A stretch of DNA of 64,000 nt from Gordionus sp. m RMFG-2023 (GCF_954871325.1 NC_088779.1:29116915-29180914); one strand, 5' to 3'; positions 11,372 through 24,266 are shown, numbered from the stretch's first letter. A program made the numbers and translations. The notes: generated by a model not told the origin, from the letters alone.

Positions 11372-12681
11372 TATAAAAGTGTCATTTTATCTAATATTTT
11401 ATAAACAATTGTATATAATAGAGGATTATAAACTATATATCTACTTACTTACTTTTTATTATAATTATTTGGACCTTGAAAATATTTTTAGGAATAGGTA
11501 TGTTGATAATAAAATTTAAAAATAAATATATAGTTGATTAGTCATTTTGAACTCTGCTAATTACATATTAAATTTTTTAGTTTTCAATTAATAAATGATT
11601 TTATTTATTTAATTAGGGTTATAAAATAATTTAAATAATAATAGTCAATTAAGCTTCAACTGTTAGGGCTAAATTAATATTTAGTGAGTGATATTGATAT
11701 TCTATTTTTTTAACACAAAATTTGATTGCTAGCTGACATAGTGAAAATATAATTTCTCTATATTAATTTAATCTAATATTTAAAATAGTAATCATTTAAT
11801 AAATATTTAGATAGTCTTATTAATTTTTAAATAATATAATTAAATCTATATTTTACTTAATAGAATTATAAATGAAATCTTTCAGGGGGCAATCAAAAAA
11901 ATTTATTTTTAATTCAAGGGGGTTAAGTTTCCATTAAAAAAATATTTTTTGCTTCAGGGGGCTATTCAAATTTTTAAGGGGGGCTCGAGCCCCTGCGCCC
12001 TTCCCCTAAGCAATAACCAAAATTAGTATAGGATTCAGGTTAAGGTTAGTAGAAATAAGACAAAAAGATAGATATTCCTCCTAAATCAAAGGGGCACAAA
12101 CAAAATAGTTGGACAAGGGATTTAATTTGAATATCTCCCGAGAGGAATAAAATATATTGATAAAATTAAATATAATAACTCTACCTACCACTAAAATCAA
12201 TAAAGGGATAGATAGTGCTCATCTATAATAGGAGTCTATAAATTTTGATAGGGGTTTACTTTCCCTAAAAATTTATGACTTTAAATATGAAAGGAGAATC
12301 TAACTGTTAAAAATACAGGCAGAAAAATTAAATCTCATATAAAGAAACAATTATTTAGGAAACTTCCAGTGTCTATCAGTGAATGTTCTTTAGAAAAAAA
12401 CTCCATAGAACATGGAAAAGCTATAAGAGATCAAGAGAGAAAGAGATTGAAAGGTTAATTTACTTGAGGTAATGGTTATCTGGTGACTCTCTTGTGTGCT
12501 GTTATTGGATAAAAAAAACTCTTCTTACTCTTATGAATAAATTACCTTTAAAGATGGCATGGGATATTAGATGATTTAAACATAAATAAAAAGTTTATTA
12601 ACATCTAAATAGTAAATGATTTCTTGTCTAAGAGGAATGATTTTGTAAATATCTTTTTCTTTTCAAGCTGAGTAAACTAAC

Positions 12682-12789
12682 GAAGAAACTGGCTGCTAGC
12701 AGCTATATGGCTGCTCCTACTCCTATATTTTTGATAGTTCACTCCAGAACCCGTAATGTGGGGAATGGCTGCTAGCAGCCAGCTTCTTC
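12682..12789. repeat. Foldback with CTGCTAGCAG cores
   Basis: The left arm (12682-12703) pairs with the right arm (12768-12789) at 21 of 22 bases around a 64-base spacer. Each arm contains CTGCTAGCAG, itself a perfect palindrome, so either arm can also fold alone. The block is clearly richer in G+C than its surroundings. It could be a small MITE or a transcribed hairpin; I see no target duplication. Confidence 0.75.
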
Positions 12790-13772
12790 ATGGAAGTTTC
12801 CGATTTAATAAAAGCCGCCAGTAGCATTATATATAATGCTAAAAGAAGGATAAAATTGTTGGTTAAGGAGGTGTTGATGTTAGTAATCATATTAATATTC
12901 GGATGATTATAATATTACCAACTCGATTGATTCTTAAAGTGATAGTAGATTTTATTTTAGAAGAATGATTTTGGTTGAACATAATAAGAAGGAATGAGGT
13001 GAGCCATAAGCTATAATACGACAGGATAAGTCTAACTCTTCTAGAGGGGTGATTACAATAAAAATTATAGAGACAATAAATAGAATATTATATAATAAAA
13101 GATTCTATTAATGTCCGCTAATTTATAATAAAATCTGTATGCTAGTACATTTAATGAGATTTATTTAAGGATAAAAATAAAGGATAAAAGTGAAACTTAA
13201 ATCTAATATTTATAATTATAATTAATTTATATAATAATTTTATTGAAAATCTAATTGTAAAATTAGTTTTTGTTTTTATGGATAAATATAAATATTATAG
13301 CTACACAAACTAAAAATAGTAAAAACGGGGTTGATGATCTTAATATGAGGGTGGAGTTTACATCTGTCTTTATTTTTACCCCTATAGAAATCCGAGTAAA
13401 AATAAATCTAGATTTAAATAATTTAAAAATAATGAATATATAAATAAGCGGGAGAAGTTTATTAAATTGTAAATAATAATTTTAGAGAACATTTTAAAAG
13501 AAGGGGGCATGCAATGTTAAATATTAGAATTATAAAAAGGATTAGTGTGATGCATAAAGATTTTATGTTGATCTGGGTCTTGACTAAGATTATACTCCGA
13601 GTAGACATTTTATTATATATTAAATTTAAAAAAAAAGAAATATAGAAGAAAAAGATCTAATAAATCCATGAGATAAACTTATTGAGATCGATCTTTTCAA
13701 GAAAAAAGGGAAATTAATAAAATTCTAATAGTCAAAAAAGTTATATGGGAGATTGATTATGCCTTATATAAC

Positions 13773-13896
13773 CGTCGACATCAGGATCCTTACTACCATC
13801 TGGGTCCCTATTAAAATTATGAGTATTTGGTCCCGATTCCAAATACACATAATTTGAATAGGGACCCCGCTAGTAGTATTAATCCCGATGTCGACG
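13773..13896. repeat. 58-bp-stem hairpin, small foldback element
   Basis: Arms 13773-13830 and 13839-13896 pair at 49 of 58 positions around an 8-base loop (tcccgatt). The outer ends read CGTCGACATC, and the inner stem is perfect over blocks such as GGGTCCCTATT and GTATTTGG. Mismatches are spread along the stem, which fits an old foldback element drifting neutrally, or a microRNA-like precursor. No target duplication is visible. Confidence 0.85.
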
Positions 13897-14774
13897 CTTC
13901 AACAAAAGCCTTAGGAAGCCAAAGATGAAAAATATAAACAGGAAGTTTTACTAGAAAGACTAAATAACAAGCGATATTGTCCCTGAATCTCTACCTCTTA
14001 AATTGCCACATATCCTTAATTCTTTAAAGTTCAGATTCTGGGATAATAAAATAAAAGCGACGGCGTTCTTGCTACTTTATTAGATTTTAATCATTAAGTA
14101 AAATGTATAAATATTTAAATTACTAATATAGGCATTTAACATAATAATTTCGTAACTATAGTCGATCTTGTTAAGTTTAAACATTATACCAAACTAATCA
14201 AGATATAATTGTATAGAGTGGTTAAAAATTTAAAGAGTATCCCATTAATTTCAAACAATTGTGATTTAAATTTTTAAAGAACTTTATTTTTAATTTATTT
14301 TTTCTTAAAAATTAAATAAATATGCAAAATTTATAATAAAAATCTAATAAATATAATATCACGTATGAGAGCCTAAATAAAATTTTATCCAGTTTTTCTT
14401 TACTATATTTATTGTTGCCCATATTTCGCTTTTATTAAAAACCTTGATTATAAAATATATGCTACCACAACAAACATTTAAATATAAATAATCTTTGGAG
14501 AGTACCTTTAATGGATGCTTAATTGATCAATATATTATTAAGATCAATATACAATTTTGAATGCCTTTGGATGCTTAGTTCTAATAATTGATCTATATTT
14601 TATTTAAAATGTGTAATTAAAAATATTACTTCCAGGTCCATTGGATATATAAATTTTTATGATGAACATAATTTAACCAAGTTAGAATAGCCAGTTAAGC
14701 GAGTTTGTTTATTTTATTCTTTTAATCAATTTTAAGAAAAAATAAATATATTATTTAAATATTTCATATTATCA

Positions 14775-15105
14775 TTACATTTTTTTTTCCTCTTTAGCTT
14801 TCACTTTTTCTGGTGGTAAGCTCCTTCAATATCTTTCTCCACTTTATGTTATTTATACTATTTCTTTTATCTAATTTATACTTCTTCATATTGGCTATAA
14901 CTTTCTGGCCCCATTGAAGTTTTGGCCTTCCTCTTTTACGTTTGCCCATAACTTCCAAACTCTCAACCTTATTTTTTATGTAGTGCATAGGCCTTCTCAT
15001 TGTGTGCTCATACCACCTAAGTCTGTTTATCATTATCTTATTCTTAATGGGCACTGCCTTTAAACTTCCTAGTATTCTTGTACTGCGCACTTTATCTTTT
15101 TTTGT
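14775..15105 (-). mobile_element. 5'-truncated RTE-like LINE fragment
   Basis: On the minus strand about 98 codons match the C-terminal end of the LINE at 5493-8560: INRLRWYEHTMRRPM, GKRKRGRPKLQWG and ILKELTTRKSES. The reading frame is open, so this copy is better preserved than the longer one. Its 5' end is cut at about 15105 and its 3' end is a short A-rich tail near 14780-14790. This is the typical form of a LINE insertion that stopped early. The matching place in the right arm of the inverted duplication, between about 62940 and 63370, shows no LINE sequence, so the insertion came after the duplication. Confidence 0.85.
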
Positions 15106-15215
15106 TAATGTTTAATTTATACTTAAATAATATTCAAATAAATATTCGATTCATAATATTGGAGAATTACTTTCCGTATTTTAATAAGAACACAAAATTC
15201 ATTATGAATTTATTT

Positions 15216-15349
15216 AAAATCCTTTGATACCATATGGGAAAAAATAAATAAAGATAAGATAAAACTGAACATAATAAGTTTTAAAATCCTTTGATACCAT
15301 ATGGGAAAAAATAAATAAAGATAAGATAAAACTGAACATAATAAGTTTT
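15216..15349. repeat. Tandem repeat, two units of 67 bp
   Basis: A 67-base unit beginning AAAATCCTTTGATACC is present twice with no visible difference, and a few bases of a third follow. The identity implies a recent duplication. Confidence 0.85.
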
Positions 15350-15770
15350 AAAATTTAAATACTATAACACAAAGTATTTATATCATAAATATTAATCGTG
15401 CACTATGTGTGTTAAATTATTGAAAAAATGATAATATATTTCCAAATACCAAATTTAATAGCTATAATCACAAAGTATTTTGATCATAAATAGAATCATA
15501 TGTTTGTTAAATTATTGAATAAATGACAATATATTTCCAAATATCAAATTTAATAATGCTATAATCACAAAGTATTTTGATCATAAATAGATTCATATGT
15601 GTGTTAAATTATTGAATAAATGACAATATAATTACAAATACCAAATTTGATAATGCTATAATCATAAAGTATTTTGATTATAAATATAATCACTCACTAT
15701 GTGTGTTAAATTATAAAATAAATGACAATATATTTCCCAATACCAAATACCAAATTTAATATAAAAATAT
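15350..15770. repeat. Tandem repeat, unit about 90-100 bp, 4-5 units
   Basis: The unit contains CACAAAGTATTTTGATCAT and later GTGTGTTAAATTATTGAATA, and recurs four to five times with small changes. The right arm holds about two units in reverse complement at 62580-62760. The array length therefore differs between the arms, as expected for satellite-like DNA. Confidence 0.85.
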
Positions 15771-18700
15771 AAGAGTAAATAATTTTGAATATTTTGTTAT
15801 TTGTCTTATGGTGCCATTTTTTCAGCATTCTTCTGTACTGGTGGATATTTAACAACTTGTCAAATAAAAATAATGAATTTAATACTATTATTAGAGTGTT
15901 AAGATTTTTTTTAAGATATTTTATAACAAGTTAAAAATTTGAGAAATTTATTTATTTATACTATAATTAGTGTGTTATTATTATTTTAAGGATTTAAAAA
16001 TTAGATTGCAAATCTTGTATTGCTGAGAATAATTTCTCCGATGGAAATTTACATCAATAATTATTTTTTTAATAAAATGATTGATAAAGATAACAAACTA
16101 TGTTTTCTTCCAAGAAATAAAATTTTTATTGAAAATATTCCACAGGTGAAGATCTTTCTTCAATTATATTTGAAGTTTTAGAACATGTGAAAATCAAAAC
16201 TTTATAGAGATTTAGCAATATTAAAAGTTATCTATAGGGAGTTAGTTTTAATAAATCTAAGATAAATAAAATATTTACCTAAAAATCTTTGCCTTTTTAT
16301 TGGGATTCCTGGAGATATATTAAACAATTATATATATTAGTAAATAGTCGTAGAGGAGTAATTTCAAATATTTATTAAACAAAATTAATATATTTGTTGA
16401 TATGGTGATAAATTGGTATATTAACTTTTTTCTTGTTAAAAAATAAACATGCCTTATAAAAATATATACGCATATATGACACAAAATTTAATATCAAAAT
16501 TGTCTTAAATTTTTAGAGTAAATATTCTAAATACAGTAATATTTCTAGTAAAATGAGACGCATTAAAATAACCACTCTCAAAATTTATAGTTGAAAAAGT
16601 AATACATTGAAAAAAAATACAGATTGTCTAATATTACAATATATATAACTAAAAAATCTTAAACTGGTAGAGCTCATGTTCTATATAAAAATTGAATTTA
16701 TACCTCGTGTTGTAGAAGTTCTTGTCTCTTCATGTGTTTTTTGATCTTCACCAGAAAAATCTTTATAATATGAGAAAACTTTATTATTTATATTATATGA
16801 ACATATATATTAGATCAAAGTGATTCGAATCTCTAATTCTAACTTTTTTTTTGCAGGAGAGTTAAAACTTTGATAACACCTTATTTTACCAGAATTGTAT
16901 TCAAGCAAACACTTTTAAATTTCTCATTAAATATTTTTAAAATTGAGTTTAATTTATACAAATTTTTCTTTAAAGATTTTTTATATAAATTAGAAAAGAC
17001 AAAATATTTTATGGCTAAAATTATCTAAAATTTATTAGAAATAGAATATATTTGAATATTTTAATAATTTAAATATCGAATTATTTGAATAATTGTATTA
17101 TTTTAATTGAATTATTCCAAATATGTTGTATAATTATTTATCATGCCCCATTGATAAATATTTAATTTGACAAATGATCCTATTGAAAATGGTATATAAA
17201 CTGTTTGTTAAATGTTTTTTTTTTCGTTGGAATGTTTTTATAGATGACAAAATTATCATGTCCTTAATTAAGACACGATAATTAAAACTCTTTACTTTCG
17301 AAAATGCGCTTGGTATATGTTGTATTTGTAAAAATTATATATTTTTTTATTATTTATTTGGGCGAGACTTTGTTAAGGTGTTTATTTTTTTACCCTTCAT
17401 TTTATAATTTTATAAGTATTTTTGCGATTATTTTTTTTGATGTTTGTAAAAAAGAGAAATATATAAGAGAAAAATAGTTATTAAAAAATATCTTTTTTTA
17501 TCGCGATTATAGTGTTGTAGAAATTAATAAAGTATTTGAGGGGAATTCTAAGTCAAATTAAAAATCATTTTAATTTCATTTATAATTTGATCACATGTTA
17601 TTTTTCGTATCTAATAATTTATGAAATAAAAAATTCTGACAAGATATATTCGTACAAATTATTTTACAATAAATTAAATAGCATGAATTCGATGTGAAGC
17701 ATACAAACATACTCAAAAATACATATTTATTTTGCCACGCATTTGTGTCAAATATCAATTCAGGGTGGCCCCTAATTCATATTTAGAATAAATTCTGAGA
17801 GAAGAATATATAGTAGGTATTTTTTGGCCACATATTTCATATCATACCTGCTTGAATATATTTCCGGTCAAATCAAAATTATGAAAATCAAGATAGTAGG
17901 TATACTTATTTTTAGATAAAAATAGGATTTTTATGGAAACAACTCAAAAATATAAATGTGACGATTGTAATAAATCTTAAGTATATTCGATAAACTATGA
18001 AAATTTTATAACCTTCAAAATTGTTAGAAGGGTCATCACCTACTATATAAAAAATAATCTAACTTTATTAATTATTATAAATGTGTTCTTCTTAATCCTT
18101 TCATTTATTCAAATAGATTAAATTTTGAGATAAATTATTAAAATCCTTTTTTTACATTACATTTTGATATTTGTAAAAGATATTAATGACGAACCCGTAA
18201 GAACTTATAAAATCGAAATAAAACATAACTTATTTAAATTAAATACATAAAATTGAATTATATATATATTTTTTAACATTCATGAATTGCCAAAGAATAA
18301 GTTTATGTTAGTCTTATTTAGATTTTTTAAATTAAAATAATTTCTATAATTAAATATTTTATAGGTGGAATCAAAATATTATTATATTTTAAAAGGTCTA
18401 TTACTATTTCATAGATAGATGTTAAACTATCACATAAATATTGTTAAAGTAATAATTCCTTTTAAAATTCTATACACGAAGAGGGAAAAATTATTTAGAG
18501 GCTTAAATCGTAGAAATATTCTTCGAGTTTTATACCCACATCTATAATTCATTTCTGTAAGTTTTATAAGTTTAAAGAATAAAATCTATCTCATCTAGAG
18601 GCCTATTTCTAAATATTTTATTTTTAAATTACCTTTATTTAAAATTTTAATTTTTATAGTATCATGATTTGAAGATTTCTATAATAATATAATTTTTCAA

Positions 18701-19949
18701 ATTAATGTAAATATTTTTATTTAAATTTATAAAAATAATTAAAAATAAAAATTATAGTGATATTAATTTATATTCATTTTCTACATACACTTAACGTTTG
18801 GAAAATTTATTAGTATTATTTTTTTTAAATATTTTTTAATTATTATTTATATATACGTCAAATGACGGTATAGGTAGTAGACCATTAATTAAATTTTTAA
18901 CTATTCTGGCTTGTCCAAAATAGCTTGAATTGTAAATAATTGAAAATAAATAATAGTTATGCAATTTGAGAAAAATATAATACTTATTAATAAAATTCAA
19001 AATCTGCAAATTTGGTAAATCATAAAAACCCAAATCAAAAGAAATTAAGCTAAATGAATCCCTGGTAGTAACCATAGATAAATATTAACGACCACATAAC
19101 CTTTATCTGACAAGAAACCGATGGTACAGACAGAACTGTTTAAAAGGTGATATCCTTCTCGTATAAGAAAACCCCCAGAGAGGTGACAAAGTTAAAGGTA
19201 GTAAGAGTAAGAGTTTTATAAAGGAAATTAAAATTTTTTTATATTTATAATTTTATATTTTTTTTATCGTATATTTTAATTTCAATTTCAAGAATCTATT
19301 TTCTCCTTTCAATAAATATTTCATTATTTTAACCCTTCTATTTAAATACAAATTATGAATATCTTTAAAGAGGGTTTTTTCTTAATTTAGAATAAGAAAA
19401 TATCTTGTATATCGTAATTAATTAGACATAAAGTAATGCATGACTCACAGAATAAACTACCTATAATGTAGAAAAAAAAAAGAAATAATGTTAAACAAAA
19501 ATAAATCATCAAAAAGTTCGATTTTGGACACTGATAAACTATGGATTGATCTCAAAGATATTATTTCGTCATCAATTTTACGATATAGATATTTATGACC
19601 TAATATAAATTATAGAAAATGCACATTATAAATCTATATGTTAGAAGTACTTTATGTAGTTAGTTTATTTATATTGACTTAGATTATTCTTAAAATTCAT
19701 GACTAATTTATCAAGGCCTAATAATAATTTTTAAAATACTATTACTTAGGTAATAATTAAACTAGTCAAAGTTATTTTAAAAAATTAAATTAACTGGTGT
19801 TTCATCTTTATAATAAAAAAAATCAAATGTTAATAAGAGATTTTATTATTTATTTGCTTTGGAGTGGTTAGATATTTAGATATAGTCTTTCTTTAAACAC
19901 CTATTGTTCAAAAACAAAGTGACCTCTTAATGAGGCTAGCTAGACAGAA

Positions 19950-21560
19950 AAATGACACTTTTATTTTATAATATTAATTAATTTTTTAATTACTTATATA
20001 AATTATTATTAATATGTCTCTAACTCTTCTATATATTGAAAATATAGTGGGAATCACTATATGAAAAAATTATGCATATCAATTTTTTATCGGGTTAAAT
20101 AACATCTATCTCTAATTATATTATGCCTTTTATTCTTCAAAGCAACAAAAAATTTTATTTGCGTTAAACTTCAACTTTATTTATTTATAGTTTATAAATC
20201 TATCACTTTAATTATATATATAATTATATTGAAATTAAATAAATAAATTAATTTAACTTTATATTACTGTTATTCAGAAATGGATACTATCGCGAATATT
20301 TTCATCTAAAACAAAATACTTTTGTTTCTTTTTTAAAATTTTGGGAAAAGATAATTATTTAAATATCTCTATCTTAAAATCAACTTTATATTAAAAATAG
20401 ATGCAGATAATTAAAAAACAAATTAATATTATCTAATTTAAAGGAAATATATAATATGAACAATATTTTAAGTGAATGTATGATTTCTGACATTGTCGCC
20501 ATATAGCAATTTGATATATAACTTACATTTCTCATTTAAATCACTTTACATTCTTAATTACAATGAAAATTATTTTAAATTTTTAACCAAGTAATCGAAG
20601 ATGTAATCATAGAATCATCAGAAATAAAAGCTAGCCAAAAAAGATGTCTAGAAAGCAATACTTTACCCAAATATAATAAATTATAGAATGCTAGTAATAG
20701 ATATAAAACTGCAGATGTTATCAAAGCAGTTTTTATGGAAACAATTAGTTAAGCCTAACAAATATTTTAAAATTTAAAAGTGAATTTTGGATTTCCAAAA
20801 CTAGAGATATAAACTCTATATATAGAAGAATATTGCCATTTAATGTTCTCATTGGCTATATCGTTTGACAAAATACAAGGCTAAATCAAGTGCTTTTTTG
20901 GAGAATCAGTTTCAATATTAATGTCGTTATATATTTAAACTGATCTGTATTTGCAAACCCTTAAGAACGCATCTATCTGATTACAATTTAAAAAAAAATT
21001 GGTCCAACCGCTATTACTTATTTTAATAACAATATTTTTAAAGTGTATTATTGACTCACTAATAGTTCCTAAAAAAAATACAATTAAATTATTAATGTCA
21101 AATCAATATTTTTATTTAAATAATTTTAATAGTTCTTATTATGAATTTAATACAATAAAATATTGACAATTTATAAAATGGTTAAATATATAATTATTTC
21201 GCATGTTGTATAAAAACATATAAACAAAATAAAATATGGTTGTCACCCCAAAATGTCAATCCTATAATAAAAGTATTTTAATAATTAATTTAATTTTAAA
21301 CAATAATTTTTAACAATACATGATAAAACATATATACTAAAATATTTTGATAAAATATAGTGTCGCATTTCCTCCGTTAAATATTTTTTCCAAGCAACCA
21401 AATAGAATAATTTACAAAACTGTTTTAATTGGTTATGAACATACTTATAATGCCTAAAGGAAGATTTTTTTGAAAGGCGACAAATATATATATCCAGTGG
21501 CAATCTGACTAGAGACGAATATATAACAACCATAAATATATGAGGGGAGGGGGGAAAATT
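19950..21560. repeat. Inverted copies of the ~840-bp tandem unit, left arm (first)
   Basis: Parts match the unit found in tandem at 47577-53985, in reverse complement. Landmarks are ATCAATTTTTTATCG near 20075, the stretch ending in GACTCACT near 21055, and the block 21240-21400 shared with 25490-25680. The segment 20290-21000 has no partner that I could place. Confidence 0.6.
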
Positions 21561-21603
21561 GATCAAAAAGAAAGACAACCTAGCCCTTGTTTTTTTTAAA
21601 TAT

Positions 21604-23162
21604 ATATTACAAGATTTCTCACTCAAAAAAGGAAAAGTCCCAATCAAAAAAGATAGGTTTCAATCATAAATGGAAAAGTCCGATCAAAAAAAGAAAAGGG
21701 TCAATCACAAAAGGAAAAATTTCAATCAAAAAAGAAAAAGGCCCAAACAAAAGGAAAATGTCAATCAAAAAAGGAAAATTCCCAAAAAGAATGGAAAATG
21801 TCTCATCAAAAAAAGGAAAAGTGTCAAATAAAAAAGAAAAGTGTCAATGGAAAAAGAGAAATTCCCAAAAGGAAGGAAAAGTGTCAAAAAAGGAAAATTT
21901 CCATTCATAAAAGGAAAATGATAATTTTTTTAAATTTTTTATCAATTTTTCTTTATTTATTTTTCATATTCCTTCTTATAAGTTTTTGCGATTTCTATAC
22001 GTTTTTTTTCTTACTGTTTCTTTTCTCAATTTATTTCTAACTTTTTGCGATTTTCTTTTTTATTTAAATTTATTTTTCTTCTTTTGTATTTTTAAAAATA
22101 ATTTTTAAATTCAGGTCTATTTTTTTAACAATTCCTTACGTTTTTTTTCATCATACGCACAATATTTTTTTTTATGATTTTTTCATTGAAATTTTTACAT
22201 ACATTTCTAATCTTTTCAATCTCTTCTAAGTCATTTTTCTTTATTTTTTTGAGCATTTCTCAATTTTTTTTCTCATTTTTGATAATTTTAAAAATAAGAA
22301 TTTAAAAATGATTATATTTTAATATTTACATATCGTTTGGTATTACAGTTCAAACTTATTTAACTTTAAAAGGTACATTATAACCAAACGAATAATTTAA
22401 TTTAACAATTGTAATTATATTGTTTGCCAAAAATATTAAATAATAATTTTAAAAAATAATTATCAAAAATGAGAAGAAAAAAATTGAGAAATGCTCAAAA
22501 AAATAAAGATTAAATATGACTTAAAGAGATTGAAAAGGTTAGAAATGTATGTAAAAAATTACAATGAAAAAAAAATAAAAAAAATATTGTATGTATGATG
22601 AAAAAAAACGTAAAGAATTGTTTAAAAAATGGGCCCAAATTTATAAATTATTTTTAAAATTACAAAAGAATAATCAAAAATGAGAAGAAAAATAAATTGA
22701 AAGAAGATGTAGTAAGAAAAATAAAAGTAAAGAAAATCGTAAAAAGTTAGAAATAAATTGAGAAAAGATATAATAAGAAAAAAAGGTAAAGAAATCTCAA
22801 AAATTTAGAAATAAAATACGAAAGAATTAGAAAAATATTGATAAAAAATTAAAAAATATTACGATATTCCTATTATAAATGGGAATTTTCCTTTTTTGAC
22901 ACTTTTCCTTCCTTTTAGGAATTTTCCTTTTTCCATTGACACTTTACTTTTTTTGATTGGACCATCTTTTTTGTTTGACACTTTTCCTTTTTTTGATCGG
23001 TCACTCTCCATTCTTTTTGGGAATTTTCCTTTTTTAATAGACACTTTTTCTTTTTTGTTTGGGCCTTTTCCTTTTTTGATCTGACCTTTTGTTTTGATGA
23101 TTGAAACTTTTCCTTCCTTGATTGGGATCTTTCCTTTTTTGAATGGGAAACCCTGTAATACA
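21604..23162. mobile_element. Foldback element with minisatellite arms
   Basis: A 1.56-kb imperfect palindrome. The outer arms (about 21620-21925 and 22868-23145) are tandem arrays of a unit of roughly 23 bases of the form TCAATCAAAAAAGGAAAAG, in opposite orientation. The inner arms (about 21930-22310 and 22440-22860) are unique AT-rich sequence that also pairs, for example a block around 22230 with one around 22490. A spacer of about 130 bases separates them. The ends read TATTACAAG on the left and, complemented, TATTACAGG on the right. No transposase is present. The layout recalls Foldback/Galileo-type elements of flies, but I cannot assign a superfamily, and no target duplication is evident. 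Confidence 0.8.
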
Positions 23163-23222
23163 TAAGGATTTAAGGATTAATAAAATTAAAATCATCATAA
23201 TGAAGCTAATTTAACCAGAGAT

Positions 23223-23455
23223 ATGCAGGCCCGGCCCTAAGCCAGGTCCAGCCCGATTACACGAGCTTGGCTTATTTTAACATTTAAAATAAACCCAGAC
23301 CGGGCCGTATATTTTATAACCAAATATTTTAAATCGCTATTATTAGCTGTAAAGATTAAAAATAAATAAAATATAATAAAATCCGGGCTGGGCCTAAAAA
23401 TATAAAAGTGAAAAAAAACTCTGGGCCGGTTTGGGTCAAGCCGTGCAAATGGTAC
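23223..23455. mobile_element. GC-rich-ended MITE, probable
   Basis: Two GC-rich ends stand out in AT-rich DNA. The left has GCAGGCCCGGCCCTAAGCC and the right has GGGCCGG, GGGTCAAGCC and GTGCA. In between lie further GGGCC or CCGGGC motifs and AT-rich sequence. The ends can be aligned as imperfect inverted repeats, but the termini and target duplication are unclear. It has no coding content. Confidence 0.5.
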
Positions 23456-24266
23456 TGTTAAAATTTATATTTTTGAAAAATTTAAACTATTTAAAAAATA
23501 GATTGCAAATCTTATATTGGTAAAAAGATTTAGCAGATAGTTTTAAATTAGTTCAAGTTAATTAAAATTATTTTTATATATTTATACTCTAAAATTAAAG
23601 TTAATTTTTACAAAAGAGTTAAAATAAATTAACCGACTTTTAATTAAAGTTTAGAAAATATAAGTCTGTGCCAGAATTAGCGGTTAAACACAAAGATTTA
23701 ATTTGATTTTAAATTAATTTGGATTTAAAATCTTTAGGGAGTGGAATCGCGAAAGGTTTTTAATCTAAAATTCAGAATTCTTATAAGCTTTGTTTTAAAA
23801 CTAAGATTAGATATCCTATTATTATAATAAAAATAAATGGATATATAAGCTTGATGGCATCTATGAATAGCATCGCCAGTCCTCTGACTAGGATTTTATT
23901 TAGTTCTATTTTGGGCTTACCCAAGGATCCTTCCATACCCCTGATTTTAGCACTGCTCGAATCACTGAATTACTTAATTTTTCAATCACCGGTTGAATAT
24001 ATACTTTTAAATTTCTTATAAAGTTATCTTCAGGGTATTTAGAAGAATACTTATACAAATTCTTTAATTATTGATAAGTTTTAGATCATTTTTAGTAATG
24101 TTATTGATTAAATCATTTCCATAATAAATATGTTATAGCTAAACTAAAAACACATGTTTACAAACAAAGAACGGCCTACGTTAGTTCAAGCTAATTAAAG
24201 TTTTAGCCTTGTTAACAAATCAGCTAGACGGTTAAGTATTCAAAAAACTAGCCAGCAATATAATAA

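Larger units (their letters stand above)
9052..12005. mobile_element. hAT-like element, damaged, with a nested hAT remnant
   Basis: The left end begins CAGGGGCGTCGCTAG, a typical hAT terminus, followed by GC-rich subterminal DNA with runs of GGGGG and CTTCGGCC. The right side (11885-12005) has three matching GGGGG-rich blocks and ends ...GCGCCCTTCCCC. The expected mirror of the left terminus is missing there, so the right end is truncated or variant. The flanks show ataagcaa (9044-9051) and ctaagcaa (12006-12013), a 6-of-8 match that could be a worn target duplication or chance. No transposase of its own is readable, and a second hAT remnant occupies 10369-11371. Confidence 0.6.
12006..14430. 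other. Unassigned region with two foldbacks
   Basis: No protein-coding frame of interest is present. The region has slightly higher G than its surroundings near 12060-12560 and 12840-13100, but no domain is recognisable on either strand. Two inverted repeats are described separately (12682-12789 and 13773-13896). Confidence 0.5.

Noticed and set aside
9044-12013. Target duplication ataagcaa/ctaagcaa as proof of full-length hAT ends
   Set aside because: Only 6 of 8 agree and the right terminus lacks the expected CAGGGGCG mirror, so I report it as uncertain.
15350-15770. CRISPR-like array
   Set aside because: The units are contiguous satellite repeats of about 95 bp without unique spacers, in a eukaryotic setting with no cas genes.
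16810-16835. tRNA-like TTCGAATC motif
   Set aside because: No acceptor stem, anticodon arm or D-loop could be fitted around it; other GTTCGA-like hits lie in MITE ends.
21604-23162. 8-bp target duplication for the foldback element
   Set aside because: atatatta and taatacat do not match; the similarity of the flanks is inverted and so belongs to the terminal repeat itself.
21587-23163. Several lysine-rich open frames on both strands
   Set aside because: They are translations of the ~23-bp tandem repeat in the foldback element; residues just repeat KKGK-type patterns and mirror each other on opposite strands.
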